64,000 bases of DNA from Apiosordaria backusii (taxonomy: Eukaryota; Ascomycota; Sordariomycetes; Sordariales; Lasiosphaeriaceae): assembly GCA_030549205.1 (NCBI GenBank), contig JAUKTV010000011.1:682001-746000 (forward strand), written 5' to 3'. Positions 9,457 through 21,592 of this stretch are shown one piece after another. Within the stretch, counting starts at the first letter, position 1. Every line of letters starts with the position of its first letter. Under the pieces are notes generated by a model. The model was not told the DNA's origin. It searched no databases and saw only the letters and a program-made list of their open reading frames with translations. Made by a program: the position numbers and the translations under genes.

Positions 9457-11447
9457 TTACCAGCCAGAATCCTCCTCCACGGCCGGCTGGGCCTCAGCAG
9501 CGTCACCAGCACCCCAGGTGTCGGCGTCACCACCGTCAGCGGCATCATCGCCACCAAAGTTGTCAGCGGCAGTCTCAGTCTCGTCAAAGTCGGAGTCAGC
9601 CTCGAAACGAAGACGGCTAACATCCTCAGGGATGTACGCAGACAAGAACTCAGGGACCTCCTGACCGGTCTCCAAGAGGGTGCGAGTCAAGACCGAGGCA
9701 ATCGGCTCATCACGCTCAGTGAAGAAGGAAGAGGCCATGCCACGATGGCCAATGCGGCCAGTACGACCTACAAGTGGTTAGCCACATTCACAAAGTTCAA
9801 AAACACAATTGTCAACATACCAATGCGATGGGTGTACTCCTCGATGCCACCATGGTCCATGGAGGGCAGGTCGTAGTTGATGACGTGCATGACATTACGG
9901 ACGTCAATACCACGAGCAGACAAACCAGTGGTGATCAGAATGGGGGAAAGGCCGCTACGGAAACCACGCAAGGCAGCCTCGCGCTCCTTCTGGGTGCGGT
10001 CAGAGTGCATCGAAGTGCACGGAAACTTCAAGTTATACAGGAAGTCATCAAGCTCGTCGGCGGTGCGCTTGGCGTTGACGAAGATGATGGTACGTGTGGG
10101 AGGCAGCGACTCCAAAAGGTCAATGAGAGCAGCCTTCTTGTTGTAGGGAGCGGTCTCGTAAACGACCTGCTTGATGTTGCGGTGCGTGCTGCCGGCACGT
10201 CCGACACGGAGACGAACATGAGTCTCAGCCAAGTGGTTCTTGGCCAGATCACGACAGTTCTTGGGGAAAGTCGCCGAGAACAACATATAGCGGACGTTGC
10301 CCTCCTCAATCTCTGTTCACGGGTTAGACACGACTTGCTTTGTGACTCAGCAACAGGTCACTCACCTCCACCAGACATGATGGTGTCCCAGTCTTGCTTC
10401 CAGTCATCATGGAGCATCTCGTCGGCCTCATCGACGACCATGTAACGAACACGGCGGAGGCTCAACACGTGAGGGTTGTTCATAAAGTCGATGAGACGAC
10501 CGGGAGACGCAATGAGAACGTCACAGCCCTTCTGCAGCTGGGCACGCTGCTCCATGACAGGGCCGCCGCCGTAAATGACGCAGGGGCGAAGCATGGTGCG
10601 GTAGCAGAACTTACGAGCCTCACTGAAGACTTGAACGGCCAGCTCACGGCTGGGGCAGACAATGACGACCAACGGCTCAGCACGAACAGCTTGGTCAATA
10701 CCCTCGCGGAAGGCGGCGGGGTTGGGGCGCGGAGCGGCCAGCTTCTTGGCCTTGCCCATCAACGCGTTCAAAATGGGGATCAGATAAGCGGCAGTCTTGC
10801 CGGAGCCTGTGCAAATGGTGAGTCAAGGAGTCGAGAAAAATGCAGAGAAGTGTAATGACTTACCAGTCTGGGCGACGGCGACCACGTCGTAACACATCTT
10901 GATGGCGGGAAGGCAATAGCGCTGAATGGGAGTGGGGGTCTCATACCCAGCGAGCTTGACGTTGTTAAGCATAGCCGGATGAAGGCCAGCATCCTCGAAG
11001 TTGGCGATGGGGTCAACACGAGCCGGACCCTCCTGGAAGACTTCAAGCTCGGTGATGCTGTACAAGTCAGCTTCTTGATGTGGAAGATGAGAAAGAGCCG
11101 AAAACTTACTTCGAAAAGTCGACGCCCTGCTTCTTGCGAGTCTCGGGCTCGCCGAAAAGCTGAACCTCAAGGGCGGGATGCTCAGGACCGACATCACCGA
11201 TCTCACCGTCAAACTCATAAACGGCAGCATTGTGCTCCCAATCATGCTTGCCTTCGTCGCCAAACTCGTTGTAGTTGTAGGGGACTCGCTGGATCCAGTT
11301 ATCCGAAGCCTCGGGGTAGGCCGGTTTGGCAGCATTGGGCTTGGCCTCGCCATTGACCTCCGGGACGGCGGCAGCAAGATCACCAATGTCGAAGGAGTCG
11401 ACAACCTCGTTGGAGGTTGCCTTGTCCTCGTTGCCCCAATCAGACAT
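9457..11447 (-). CDS. DEAD-box ATP-dependent RNA helicase, Ded1/DDX3-like
   Basis: Five exons, complement(9457..9767, 9821..10312, 10366..10806, 10864..11057, 11110..11447), give 591 aa; all four introns are 52-57 nt. The motifs run in order: Q motif (YETPTPIQ), motif I AQTGSGKT at about 174-181 (split by intron 2), PSRELA, GG, SPGRLIDF, VDEADEML, SAT, TIIFVNAKRTAD, TTGLSARGIDV and HRIGRTGR (split by the last intron). The C-terminal ending LLETGQEVPEFL is typical of the Ded1/DDX3 group, which unwinds mRNA structure during translation initiation. Unlike classical Ded1, the 110-aa N-terminus is acidic (DWGNED... FDGEIGDVGPEHP). The tail is Asp/Ala/Gly-rich and acidic, ending in Trp, without RGG repeats, so this may be a paralogue with a specialised partner. 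The start MSDWGNED has no competing upstream in-frame ATG close by. Confidence 0.9.
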
Positions 11448-13148
11448 GGTGATGGTAGAGGAAGGAGAGTAGTAGTAGGACTTGAGAGATTTCTGACAAG
11501 GGAAACTTAGCAGATGCCAAAGAGAAGACAAACTTCCGTGGTGGTGATCGGAAGTCGATCGGAGAGAGTGGTGTGTGGTGGAGGGAGTGAGAGAAGAGAG
11601 GAGAGAGAGGGGGGGAATATTTTGGGTAGAAGAAGGTGGGAAGAGGAAAGAGGGCAGAGGGCAGAGGGCAGAAGAAAGCGGGCGACGCTAATGGAATCAA
11701 AACAATGGAACCGAAGGCCTGAAGGTGCGTTGCTAGGGAAGGAACGGCTGCCATATGACGCGTATCATGAGAAGCCTGCGGTGTTGAGGAAGAAACGGAA
11801 GGTCCGATCAACCTGGCCGGCGTGGCTGAGGCTTGACATTGCGCAAAAAGGGGCAACGACGCTAGCGGCAGCTTGAAGTAGTTCCTTCCAAAGCAGTTCA
11901 GGAGATGTAGGTAACTGGTGGCTGACGGGGCCAAGGAAGTTTGACACTGGTCAAGGGAAGTTGAAGGGCAAGACGGGCTCCAAAGCCAGTGGAAAAGTGG
12001 CAGGCTGGCTTCCGTGGTGAAAGAGGGCTGAGAGAGGGCTGGGAGACTTGGTATCACCAAGAGGATGGAGGTAGACTTACTGTTGTCAGGATTGACTGTC
12101 AAGTCAAAAGGCACTCTTGAGAAGTGCTAGGTTTCAAGGCCGTCTAGTTTCTGGCGGGCTTGCTGAATGGTTGTGATTGTGTGGTGAAGGAAGAAAGATT
12201 TGGGAGAAGCCAGCACGACTGAGAACTTATACCCAGAAACTGAGGAATGCCGGCAACGCCGATGACCCGCTGACGGTGACCGGAGCTCTCTGTCCGTGAC
12301 TGGCACGTTCCGGATGGCAACGGGCTTCTTTTTGTGCTTCTTTTTTATGGGACCATGGGCAAGCTAGGGCTCGAGGGAGCAGCTTTGTCTCGGCCTTCGA
12401 CGGCGGTGATGGCGTTGGTTGGGGAGCGGGGCGTAAGAATCGACGACAGCGAGGTTGATGATGTGTGATTGCTCCTGTTCCGCCCCGTTCCAAAGTCTCA
12501 GCAATTTACGGAGTTACAACTGCGTCTGGTAGTTCACATATCTCTGGCTGAGGTGGGAAGCAGACAGAAGTTAAGGTCCAGTGACCACTGATGTAGGACA
12601 CCGAGTTTGGTTGTATACTCTACGTTTGCGGTTCAGGAATGTGCAATCAGTACATCAGAACGGATGGGCTCAGGGGTTGTGTGTTGTGATGAATTTGCTA
12701 TGTTTTCCGCGTTATATTGCAAACATGTTCTGGGTCATAATTATGGGCACGGCATAAAGAACGTTGAACGCAAATCCACTGAGGATCAAAGTTGATACTT
12801 GTTGGGTCACTAATCTAACATCTAACAATATCGGGTGCATGCGCACGCAAAAGGCTGAGCGGCATGTGTTCGGTTTGTTGACTTTCAACTGCTCAGGAAA
12901 GGGGCATTAAGATCTTTGTGGCGAAAAAGGGGAAACTGGGCACCTGCAGATTGAGTTGATGTAGCCGGAAAGAATTGACAAAAGACGGACATTTCTGATT
13001 GAAAATGCTAGAAAAAAGAACAGCACTAAGATTGAGCAGTGTGTAGCCCAACCAAACAGATAAAGCAGGACTGCCACATAAATTTCATGCCATACTCCGA
13101 AAACCCAAGGGGAATCCCGAAACCTCAAAGAACCCAACTCCATAAATG
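11448..13148. other. Helicase promoter and intergenic region
   Basis: The helicase coding strand shows a long pyrimidine-rich leader just upstream of its start (11450-11680). It contains a 7-bp repeat (GGGCAGA, three copies near 11653-11675). From 11700 to 13148 I find no supported gene; scattered open frames lack domains or splice signals. Confidence 0.5.
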
Positions 13149-14271
13149 CTAATTCCCAGACTCAGAGTCAGAACTGTCCAGCCCACCGTTCAACGCCCTC
13201 CCGAGCGCAGCCGCTGCTCTCCCAACCGTCCCGCCCTCCTTCCTGGCACCCTCCATTCCAGCCGCAATAGTAGCTCTCCATTTTACGTCAAAAACGCGCT
13301 GCCGCGAGCCACGGTCCAGGTACATTTCGTTCTCCTCGTCTCTTGGTATCCCAAAAAGGTTGAGATATGCAAAGGGGTTTGGTGTGTTTGGTAGGCGATA
13401 TATGTTGTCCCAGTATGCCGCAGCCTTGACGGGAACCGGGTCCTCCGGCTTGAAGCCAACTTCGAGAAATCTTGCGAGAGCTTGGATTTGTCTCGCCTGA
13501 GCCTCGGGGCCTTTTTTGGTTCCAAGTGTGGCTTTGGATGCCGTCGTCCAACCTTTGCTGGTCATGGCGGAACCAACATTAGGATTCCACCCTAGCATCG
13601 AGCTAAAGCCGTTAATTGTCTTGAGCCACCCGCCTGAACAAGAAACCACTTCGTCCCCCGCGACGTCGAGAAGCCAGTCCAGCACATTGAGTGTATCGGT
13701 GCGGATATCTGGCGAAAGATGGGTCATGCCACCGCGGATGTACATGAGGATCTTTTCCACGTGCGCTCCAACCTCTGACGGCGGCAAGGCTCGGAACAGT
13801 TTCAAAAGCTGAGCGCGTACTGAGGTTGATGCATCTGATAAGAGTGGGAGCAGCTTGGCCAGGACCCCTGATGTCCCCACAGGGTTGTTTGGGGGCGTTG
13901 ATGATATTTGGTTGGTGATGTAGGCGACGGCTTCGCGCCGTTGGTTATCGGACCTTGCTGAGATACATAATGAGAGATTCTGCTTGAATTGCTCGGCTGA
14001 GTCTATGCCCTCCGAGGTAAGGACTCCTTGATTTACAACAATTGCTGCAAATTATCAGCATATGCACAGTAAGTTTGGGAGATTGGGAGAAATACATTTC
14101 GACTTGAAGCTGGTGTCTGTGAAATTGGCTGCCTTTGCCTTTTCCCTTCCGACCTTCAACTTGGCTTTCTAGGATGGATCAGTTTATGCATCGGAAAGGG
14201 TCGAGTGGGTCGCATCATCGTACATTGAAATCCCTCTTCTTCTCCCTTTTTTTCCTTAAACTGGACCCCAT
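13149..14271 (-). CDS. ipi1: Pre-rRNA-processing protein Ipi1 (TEX10-like)
   Basis: Three exons, complement(13149..14044, 14096..14168, 14224..14271), give 338 aa with introns of 51 and 55 nt. The N-terminus is the basic signature of the family: MGSSLRKKREKKRDFN, then KAKLKVGREKAKAANFTDTS, then FKSKSIVVNQ. A HEAT-like helical repeat region follows (LAKLLPLLSDASTSVRAQLL; HLSPDIRTDTLNVLDWLLD). Ipi1 is a subunit of the Rix1 complex (Rix1-Ipi1-Ipi3) that works with Mdn1 in ITS2 processing and nuclear maturation of pre-60S ribosomes. The N-terminal match is strong. The first exon of 48 nt and second of 73 nt would be missed without the splice model. The gene is divergent from the roadblock light-chain gene, with 434 bp between the two start codons. 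The C-terminus ends in an acidic Ser/Asp stretch (SSDSESGN). Confidence 0.9.
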
Positions 14272-14705
14272 TTTGACTTCTTCAGCTGATACTAGTCCAG
14301 GAAATATTCAATATCTGAATCAAGGGGCTGCCGTGAACGGTGAGGGTGAGGTGAGCGTTGACAGGGTCAACTGGAAATTTTAGCGGTGTAGCCTGGCAGA
14401 ACGGCCCAGGTTTCGCTGACAATGCGGGTGACCCACTTGAGGAGCACAGACCCGAGCAATCTTCCAGACAGGGGTCCAAACTCACAGTGGGTCACCATGG
14501 GGTTGATCGCTGAGTGATGAGCTTCAATTCACGTCCCATGAATCGGGATTCTTAGCAAACGGGCAACTTGGAAGAACCCATGTTCAAGGTTGGAGGATAC
14601 ACACAACGTTCTTCGATTTTGATTTTGTGATTGATCAACATATTCACAGAAAGGACACCTCAAACTACGCGTCCCCTCACGTTATCCTGCTCCCCTGTAG
14701 CAACC
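14272..14705. promoter_or_regulatory. Bidirectional promoter region of ipi1 and roadblock genes
   Basis: The 434-bp interval between the two divergent start codons must contain both promoters. No open frame in it is credible. I did not recognise a specific factor-binding motif. Confidence 0.5.
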
Positions 14706-15243
14706 ATGGCAGACAACTCGGAAATGGTAAGTTGTTTGTCCAGCCATCAAGATAGTGGCATATAATCCATCTAACAGACGAGGTGCAGACGGACTCTGAC
14801 TACATCAACAAGAACTTTGACCGCGTACTGGGCAAGCCGGGTGTCAAGGCAGTGCTCGTCCTCGACCGTGAGACGGGAAACGTGCTGAAGACTGGAGGGA
14901 ACACGGAGCTCTTCCGTAAGGAGAGCACAGAGTCTTCGAAGCCATCAATCTCCAATGATGCACCAAGCGAGGGAACGACAGAAACTTCAAGTGCTGATAG
15001 GGAAGGTGTAATTGAGCTGGCTACGCTTGTGTGGAATTATGTCAATGCCACAGAGCAATTTGTGCAAGACTTGAATAAGGAGGTAGAGTCAAAATGTGTT
15101 GAGGTACTGTGGACATGGCTGATGTTCTGTAGGATACAACGCATTTGCAACGGCTGCGAACCGCGACCCAAGAGCTTGTCATCATCACGGATCCCAGGTT
15201 TATACTCGCGGTCGCGCATGATAAGAAGCCAAACAGTGGCTGA
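14706..15243 (+). CDS. Dynein light chain, roadblock/LC7 type
   Basis: Three exons (14706..14726, 14789..15082, 15133..15243) give 141 aa. The first exon encodes only seven residues (MADNSEM). The second starts at the CAG acceptor ending at 14788, because the nearer AG at 14777 would break the frame. The fold core is visible: VKAVLVLDRETGNVLKTGG, a helix with ELATLVWNYVNATEQFV, then LQRLRTATQELVIITDPRF and LAVAHDK at the C-terminus, as in DYNLRB. These proteins dimerise and bind dynein intermediate chains, supporting minus-end-directed transport along microtubules. Animal homologues are about 96 aa; the extra length here comes from a Ser/Thr/Glu-rich insertion of about 35 residues (roughly 44-78) between the first strand pair and the long helix. 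Introns are 62 and 50 nt. Confidence 0.9.
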
Positions 15244-16319
15244 GTTATGGGTAACCCCGAGAAGGAGAATTGCCTTGTTTACATTGGCGGTGTCGAGCAT
15301 GCAAAGTGTTCATTCGAACATGGAAGCAGTAGTTGAGGTTATTGGCGTTTTTATTGAAACAGAATTGATACCCCGAGATTACCTTCACATCGAAGCGGCT
15401 GATAATACGTGAAAACCTACATAAAAACGACAAACAATCTGAGCTGTGTGTCATCGTTAGTATGACACCGCTCATTTCGGACGAAGCCGACGGATTCACC
15501 CGGATCCCATTCATGGGGCCAGTCAACGAGAGAATCAATGAAAAATCAGGGCGTCGGAAAGAGTTGCCAAGTTCCGTCATGTTAAATGCCAAAGCAGCAA
15601 ATCAGATGTCGCCATTGACACGTGTAGTTCCAGGTTTGGGTCAGTCAGCCACGACGAAACACACTAGACCTCGCCTGAGGTCATTACTGGCAATATCAGA
15701 AGCTGGTACTAGGCGTTTCGACTTTCAAACAATGCGCATGAGTCCCGCGATCCTTGATCCTCAAACACTGTTTACAATGTATTTCGGGTGTGTTGGGAGC
15801 GTGGGGAGAGTGGGGAGGTTCATCTGGTCATCATGATAAGCACCCCAGAATAAGGTCGCGAATGAATGGTAGAGCTGCCTGTTTGGGTCCGCGATTGGTT
15901 TCCTTGTTTCCTACTCATCTCTAGGGTTCCGCGTGGAAGGGCGGCTCGATGATATAACTGACGGACATTAAACCCAGGTTCTTGTATCTGGCTCACATGC
16001 TCCGTGACGTCCGTTTTCGGCCCATCTCAAACAGGTGTTGTCTGCTGCCTCAAGGTTTCTACTGCCTTGATATTTCATCTCCTGTTCACCCTGGATCCAT
16101 CTCTTCTTGTGATCGACCCGGGTTTTTCTTTTTTGAATTTTCCAAGGTGTACTGCGAGTAGCCGTTTGCCCGCCACAAGCACAAGCACAAGCACTACAGA
16201 GACAACGGCAGGCATGACTTGGTTTGGCTGCATTATTGATGAAACCTGACCACACCCGGGAGTACAGACCGAAGAAGCGGGCACGACGTTGCGATTATCA
16301 ATATTACATACTGCGTACC
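15244..16319. other. Intergenic region
   Basis: About 1.1 kb between the roadblock gene and the large uncharacterised gene. The 3' half presumably holds the latter's promoter. No supported coding sequence or RNA gene was found. Confidence 0.5.
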
Positions 16320-19300
16320 ATGCCTTCGTTCTCGATATTGCGAAGATCGCCAAAGGGCCACAAGAGGGGTGATCCCCCAACGCAAGAGGATGCCAAGACC
16401 TCGACAATGCCAGAGGAGAGCAGCGACGTCAGCAACCCCTCACCACCTGCTGCTTCAAGTCGCATCAACAGCACAACAAGTTCGAACCCGGAATCCGAAT
16501 CAACGAAGCCTTTGGATGTTCAAAATGGGGACGGCAAGAAAGAACGGCGTGGTTTTAACAGAGACCTGCTGCACGACCTACGAAGCCGACTCGTGGGAAA
16601 GCAGCAGCCACCAGACTTGACCCCTCAGCGGGGAAGACGGCCCCGTCGAGGCACAGCAGTCGAGGTAAGCAGCCACCAGACCCAGACCTCCGCCCTTCCC
16701 CAGATTTTCCCCATTGATTGCCGTCCGGGGAAACCTGAACCGTTGCACGGTCGAGAACCGTTGGGTGTGCCTCGACCCCTCATTTCCATTGTCTTGCTTT
16801 GCGGTGGGCAAGTGGCAGAAAACAATGGAAAAAAGGAACAAGGCAGTCGGTCACTCCTGCGGAGCTTCAATGCACGCACTTGGATGTTTTGAGAGGTGAC
16901 GACCCAAATGGTCTCTTCCTGCAGCCCGGGCTGGGGAAAATCGAAGCCAAGCCGCCGATGTAGGGGTGTACCTAGGTAGGGATTGCCGTAGAGAACAGCT
17001 CGAAGTGTCGTCACCCCTGAGGGACACCTCGTGACCTCGACGTCTCCCCGAGCTGGTTCCTTCGCCAATCGAACGAGGCCAGACTGGGGACCTTGCGGAA
17101 CTCTACAGTACCTCAACAACCTTAAACAAGTCTCTCTAGACAGTTTCTAGAGACTCTCCGACGATACTTTGTCCTTCTTCATGACCATTTTGGAAGCAAT
17201 GAGTGTTCCTGGCTGACCGATTCGTGATACACACAACCAGCCCTTGGAGACATCGGTACGGTCTACACCACTTTCACCCCTCTCGCCTCTGTCCCCGCGC
17301 TCCCCCATCAACCCAAACAAGCCGCTCCCCTCACCACCTCCGCTAGATAGCGAACAAGCCTGGCTACCTCGCCCAAAGCCAACCCTCAAGATCGCCCGCA
17401 TCATGGCCACCCTCACAGAATCCGAGATTGAGAAGCTCTTCTCCGGAGCCCCTCAGTACTTTGCCCGCTCCGAGGGTCACTACACCGGCGCCCCGCACCC
17501 TTCGGTTGCCTTCCCCTGGGACGAGAGTCTGGACATCAGGGATCTCACAGACCACACACAGATCGAGGACAAAGCATGGGGCTGCGTCACCGCCTGGCCT
17601 CACATCACCCGCGATGTCCACAGCGACCGCTCAACCGCCCAGCGGGCCTCGGAGCAAAAGCGCCGGGCTCACTTTTACCCCCGGTGCCGAGAGCGGCCGA
17701 ACATGCTGAGCATGTTTGGACTCGAAAAGGGCAGCGTGGGGTACCAAGCTGCGCTGGAGCTGTCGGTAGCAGACGCGCTCCAGGAGGAGCAGTGGGGGTT
17801 TGAGAGCATTGGGACTAGAGCCCCGGCTGTGATTGAGCAGAGGCAGAAGATGCTGACGTCAAAGAATGGGCTGAGGCATATCGAGGAGGGCTTGATCATG
17901 GAGCAGTTGATCAAGAATGGGCAGAGGTATACGGAAAAGCACTTGAGGGAAAAGAGGGTCTCGAGCGAACTTTACAATGAGTTGTTCCTCCAGATTCTCC
18001 ACCCGCCGACGAAGGTGTTGGATCATAGGAATCCGTATAGTCTTGCTGTGCAGATCTCGGCCTTGGTCAAAGTGCTGGCTGCGCCGAATATGTGGATTGA
18101 TTTTTCGCATGTGGAGTGGCGGATCAGGCTGGGACAGTTGTTATGGGGAAAAGATTTGGGAGATGAGGTTGATGATGGGGCTTCGGTCAGGACGGGAGAT
18201 TCATCGAGCGAGATCTTTGAGGAGAGGTATTGGTTGCTGATGCAGATCTTGCTGGCTTGTGAGTTGCTTATTAGGTTGGATGCTATTACGGAGGGGGAGG
18301 AACTTGGGGTGGAGAGTATTCGGCCGGCCGAAATTTTGCGGTTTGAAAGAGATGCCAACAAGTCGGTGAAGTGGTCGCTTATTCTTGCGAGAGCTTGGTT
18401 GGAGAATATCGAGGTTGTCAAGACGGAGACGGCGGAGCAGTCACCGGATGAAAAGCCTTCTGGGTGGTTGGCCTCGTTGACCAAGAGGATGTCTCTTTCT
18501 CGCGAACCTGGTCATGGGCACGGACATGGGCCTAAAAACCATCATCATGATCCTGCCTATCTCATCAGAGGGAAGCATGTGCAGCGTCAACTCAAGGGGT
18601 TGGAGCATTTTGCCAGAAGATTGCGTTGGCCGGATGAGGAGTCTTATGTCTCAACAATCTCTGACAATTGTCGTGCGGTGGTGGAAGGCACTCCGTTGAG
18701 TACACCCCTCGCCAGCCCGAGCAGTCGAGCCGACAGCCAACGATCCTCGTACTTTACTGTTCCCAAACCCAAATCGAAATCCCGGCGGGTAGTTTCTCGA
18801 CGAAAGAAAATTTCGGCCGCCCTACATTCCTCTGGCTGGCTTTCTAAGAGTTACGTGTCGGGCTTGATGCTTCCAGGGGAAGGTCTATGTCATTTCTTGA
18901 TGGCCACTTTGCTGGAAAACGACCCGGAAGCCATAGCGAGGCTGGGCCCCATGGCAAACCTCTGCGCCGGGTTTGTCTACTCTGGCAAGAGCTTCTGGAG
19001 CACCGCTTGCATCGTTGGCCGTGTCCTCGCCGCAGGCAAGGGTGCGGTTGAATGCATGGGCTGGATATCGAGTGATGTCACGCCCTTAGGACTGGGAGAC
19101 GGCTGGGTGAATATCGAAGTCGAAGAAACCGCCGAGGACGCCCTCCACGTCGACAAGAAAGCCCGACTTTGGGGTAAACGTGCCATCGAAAACGAATCGA
19201 ACGTACTTGGTGACGCGGACCATTCTTCTGTGCTGCCGGCGGACTTTATTATTCCTTTTGAAAATATCTACCGGGACCGGGACCCGCCTATGATTCACAT

Positions 19301-20191
19301 TGACTTTAAGGCGTTGCAGCTCTGCGCGCCGGTTGATTCTGTGCATACTACACCGAGCGAGAGCAATGGGACCACGCCAATTTCAGATGTTAGCAGCCGC
19401 CCTCCCGAGATTCACACGTACCCAGCGGCGATCAGCTTTACCGTCACGGACATGGATTCGGAAGAGGAGACGGAGCACACGTTTTCGCTGGCGAAGGATA
19501 TCAACTTTGTGACTGCGCACCCTTGCGTGCCGTCACAGCACGTCAAGATTATGAAGTCGCCGAGCAGTCCGACGATTCGGCAGGTGGATTTGAATGGCGA
19601 TGGTAGCGGTAAGGCTGCTACCATTCTTGGTGAGTCCTCCTTTCCTACCCCTCCATCATCCGTAACTAACAAGTATTATCTCAAGGCCATCCCCTCCACA
19701 AATACTTCACCTACACCGCGCTCCATCTCTCCGACCTTGTATTCTCCAAAAAAGACTTCTCTCTCGAAGCCCTGCTGGGAGACTATTCCCATGTCCACAA
19801 ACCCAGCTTGACGCCTGCCTCGTCCTCCACGACGACGACGCCTGCGGCTAAAGTCCTAGTGGTGGATTGCATCACTGGTTTCCAGCCGCAACCGCAAGAG
19901 CATGAGATCCCGCTGTCGCCTGTCATCAGCCGGTCGGATAGCTACAGTGTCAACTCGCCTCTTTCTCCGGTTGGTGGGAGTTTTGAGGGGAAGCTGGAGA
20001 GCGCGTCGAAGAAGATGCACAGCGAGAGCAGGAGGAGGCAGTTTGGGAGTGACATGGAGATGCTGGCGCGGGCGGTGTGTGCGGAGAGGGGGTGGAACGC
20101 GGTGGTGAGTCGGAGGAGGAGGGGGTGTTTGGCATGTGCGATTAGGGAGGCGGGGGCGTTGGGGTGGAAGGTTATTTTGAGGGTTGATTAA
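16320..20191 (+). CDS. Large conserved-looking protein of unknown function
   Basis: Three exons (16320..16664, 17241..19629, 19686..20191) give 1,079 aa with all phases consistent. The second intron (56 nt) is well supported by CTAAC. The first is 576 nt, unusually long here, and rests on a GTAAGC donor and a GCTGAC branch; a shorter form starting at MATLTESEIEKLF (17403) is possible. Residues 1-160 are low-complexity, Ser/Pro/Arg-rich. A compact region follows (FSGAPQYFARSEGHYTGAPH; MLSMFGLEKGSVGYQAALEL; IEEGLIMEQLIKNGQRYTEK; ALVKVLAAPNMWIDFSHVEW) that looks folded and helical. Then comes a His-rich patch (GHGHGHGPKNHHH), a basic Ser-rich linker and a C-terminal domain (DMEMLARAVCAERGWNAVVS). 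There is no signal peptide or membrane helix. I do not recognise a characterised family and assign no function. The C-terminal exon preserves sense over its full length, so this is a real gene. Confidence 0.75.
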
Positions 20192-20821
20192 CAAAAGGGG
20201 CGAGTTAATGACTGAATGAATGGTTGGAGAAAAACTGTAGGAAAAATCGGGGGGATTAAATTTAAATATGAGTTTAATTATGGGAGGGAGTAATAGGGGG
20301 AGTTATGAGTGTATATTTAGGTTTGTAGGATTGAACATGATGGTGTTGATACCTGCTTTCCGGTCCAGTCTAGATGCTGTTGAAGTCATGAACACCAGCG
20401 GGCGTTTTTGTGATTTGAAATGCAGACCACGTCGGCCACCAGATAACCAGCATTCTGTCAGATCAAACAACCGGACATGATCAATAGTACGTGAATATGA
20501 GCTCAGGATTGGTATGTGTATATTCCTGGTTTCAAAAACGAACTATGCTCGCCAACTTGCTCTCATAGCCTCCAAAACAGAGTCGCCATCAACACCCCAA
20601 TGCTTCATTGTGACTTTCTCTGAATAATACATGACCTGTACATCCTCCAAACCCCAACCATAACCGACCAATACTTTATCCATGCATGTCCCACTTGGCC
20701 TTCATCCATCAAATCATACATCTGCCAACGCGCCACAGTTACACCACAGCTTCCCTCCAACCTTATCATTATCACCGTCATCATGTCTCATCAATCATAC
20801 TTTTGATGACGACGACCGTTC
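20192..20821. other. Intergenic region between convergent genes
   Basis: AT-rich at its left end (20240-20340), probably 3' UTR sequences of the flanking convergent genes. No gene seen. Confidence 0.5.
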
Positions 20822-21592
20822 CTAAAGATCCTTCCCCTCCAAAGGCTTCTCCCCCGGCAACCTCACCCTCTCAATCTCCTCCTTTGTGACGCTCTCCCAA
20901 TCGCTGGCATTGATCCACCCGATATACGCCCTATCCCCAAACCCGCCCACCCAGTAAATCTCCGTCACGACCAACCTCACAAAGTGGCTCTCGTGGATCC
21001 TGTTCCCCGGCAGCCAGTACTTTGCGTCTGGGTGGATCGCTGTGTAACACCCCTGGACTTGCTTTCCAGCATCTGATTTGGGATCGTCGGCTCCTGGGAT
21101 GGGTTCGAGATACCCCATGAGGGAGTATCTTGGGAGGGCGACTGCGGAGTAGAATTGGGGCTGGGGGGCAATATCATGGGAGAAAGGGTTGAGATGGGAA
21201 AGGAGGGAGCGGGATGGGGGAGGGAGGGGAGGGGGAGTCCAGGTGATAGCTAGGGAGAGGTTAGATCCGGAGGCGATGTTTTTGAAGGTGGAAGAGATGT
21301 TTAGCGAGAGGAGGGTTGGGTGGGATGGGTAGAGGGGGTCGCAGGCGGAGATGTATTCCATGAGGGCGTGGGGTTTGCCTTCGGTGCCCGGGGGGTTGCG
21401 GGAGGAGGAGGTGGAGGGGAAGATGGTTGAGATTGTGCCTAGGGGGGTTAGGGTTAGGATGCGGCGGGCGAGGATGGCGGATTCGCGCGCGGTGGGGATC
21501 TTGACGGCATTGTTGCTGGTGGTGTCTTCTTTGGGGATTGAGTAGGCGGAAGTGAGAGGGAGGAGGGTTGAAAAGAGGGTTGAGGGTTTCAT
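20822..21592 (-). CDS. Secreted CREG-like / pyridoxamine-oxidase-fold protein
   Basis: A single exon of 256 aa. Residues 1-16 (MKPSTLFSTLLPLTSA) are a signal peptide. The body has the CREG-type FMN-binding split-barrel pattern: ARILTLTPLGTISTI-like first strand (AILARRILTLTPLGTIST), GTEGKPHALMEYISACDP, PTLLSLNISSTFKNI, then ALPRYSLMGYLEPI, CYTAIHPDAKYWLPG, HFVRLVVTEIYWVGGFGDRA and YIGWINASDW. Mammalian CREG is a lysosomal/secreted glycoprotein that has lost oxidase activity; fungal members are annotated only as FMN-barrel or pyridoxamine-phosphate-oxidase-like, so an enzymatic reaction should not be assumed. The open frame extends 133 codons further upstream to 21991, but that part has no signal or homology, and the signal peptide fixes the start at 21592. 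N-glycosylation sequons are present (NISS, NLSL, NASD). Confidence 0.82.
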   Translation of the reverse strand: MKPSTLFSTLLPLTSAYSIPKEDTTSNNAVKIPTARESAILARRILTLTPLGTISTIFPSTSSSRNPPGTEGKPHALMEYISACDPLYPSHPTLLSLNISSTFKNIASGSNLSLAITWTPPPLPPPSRSLLSHLNPFSHDIAPQPQFYSAVALPRYSLMGYLEPIPGADDPKSDAGKQVQGCYTAIHPDAKYWLPGNRIHESHFVRLVVTEIYWVGGFGDRAYIGWINASDWESVTKEEIERVRLPGEKPLEGKDL

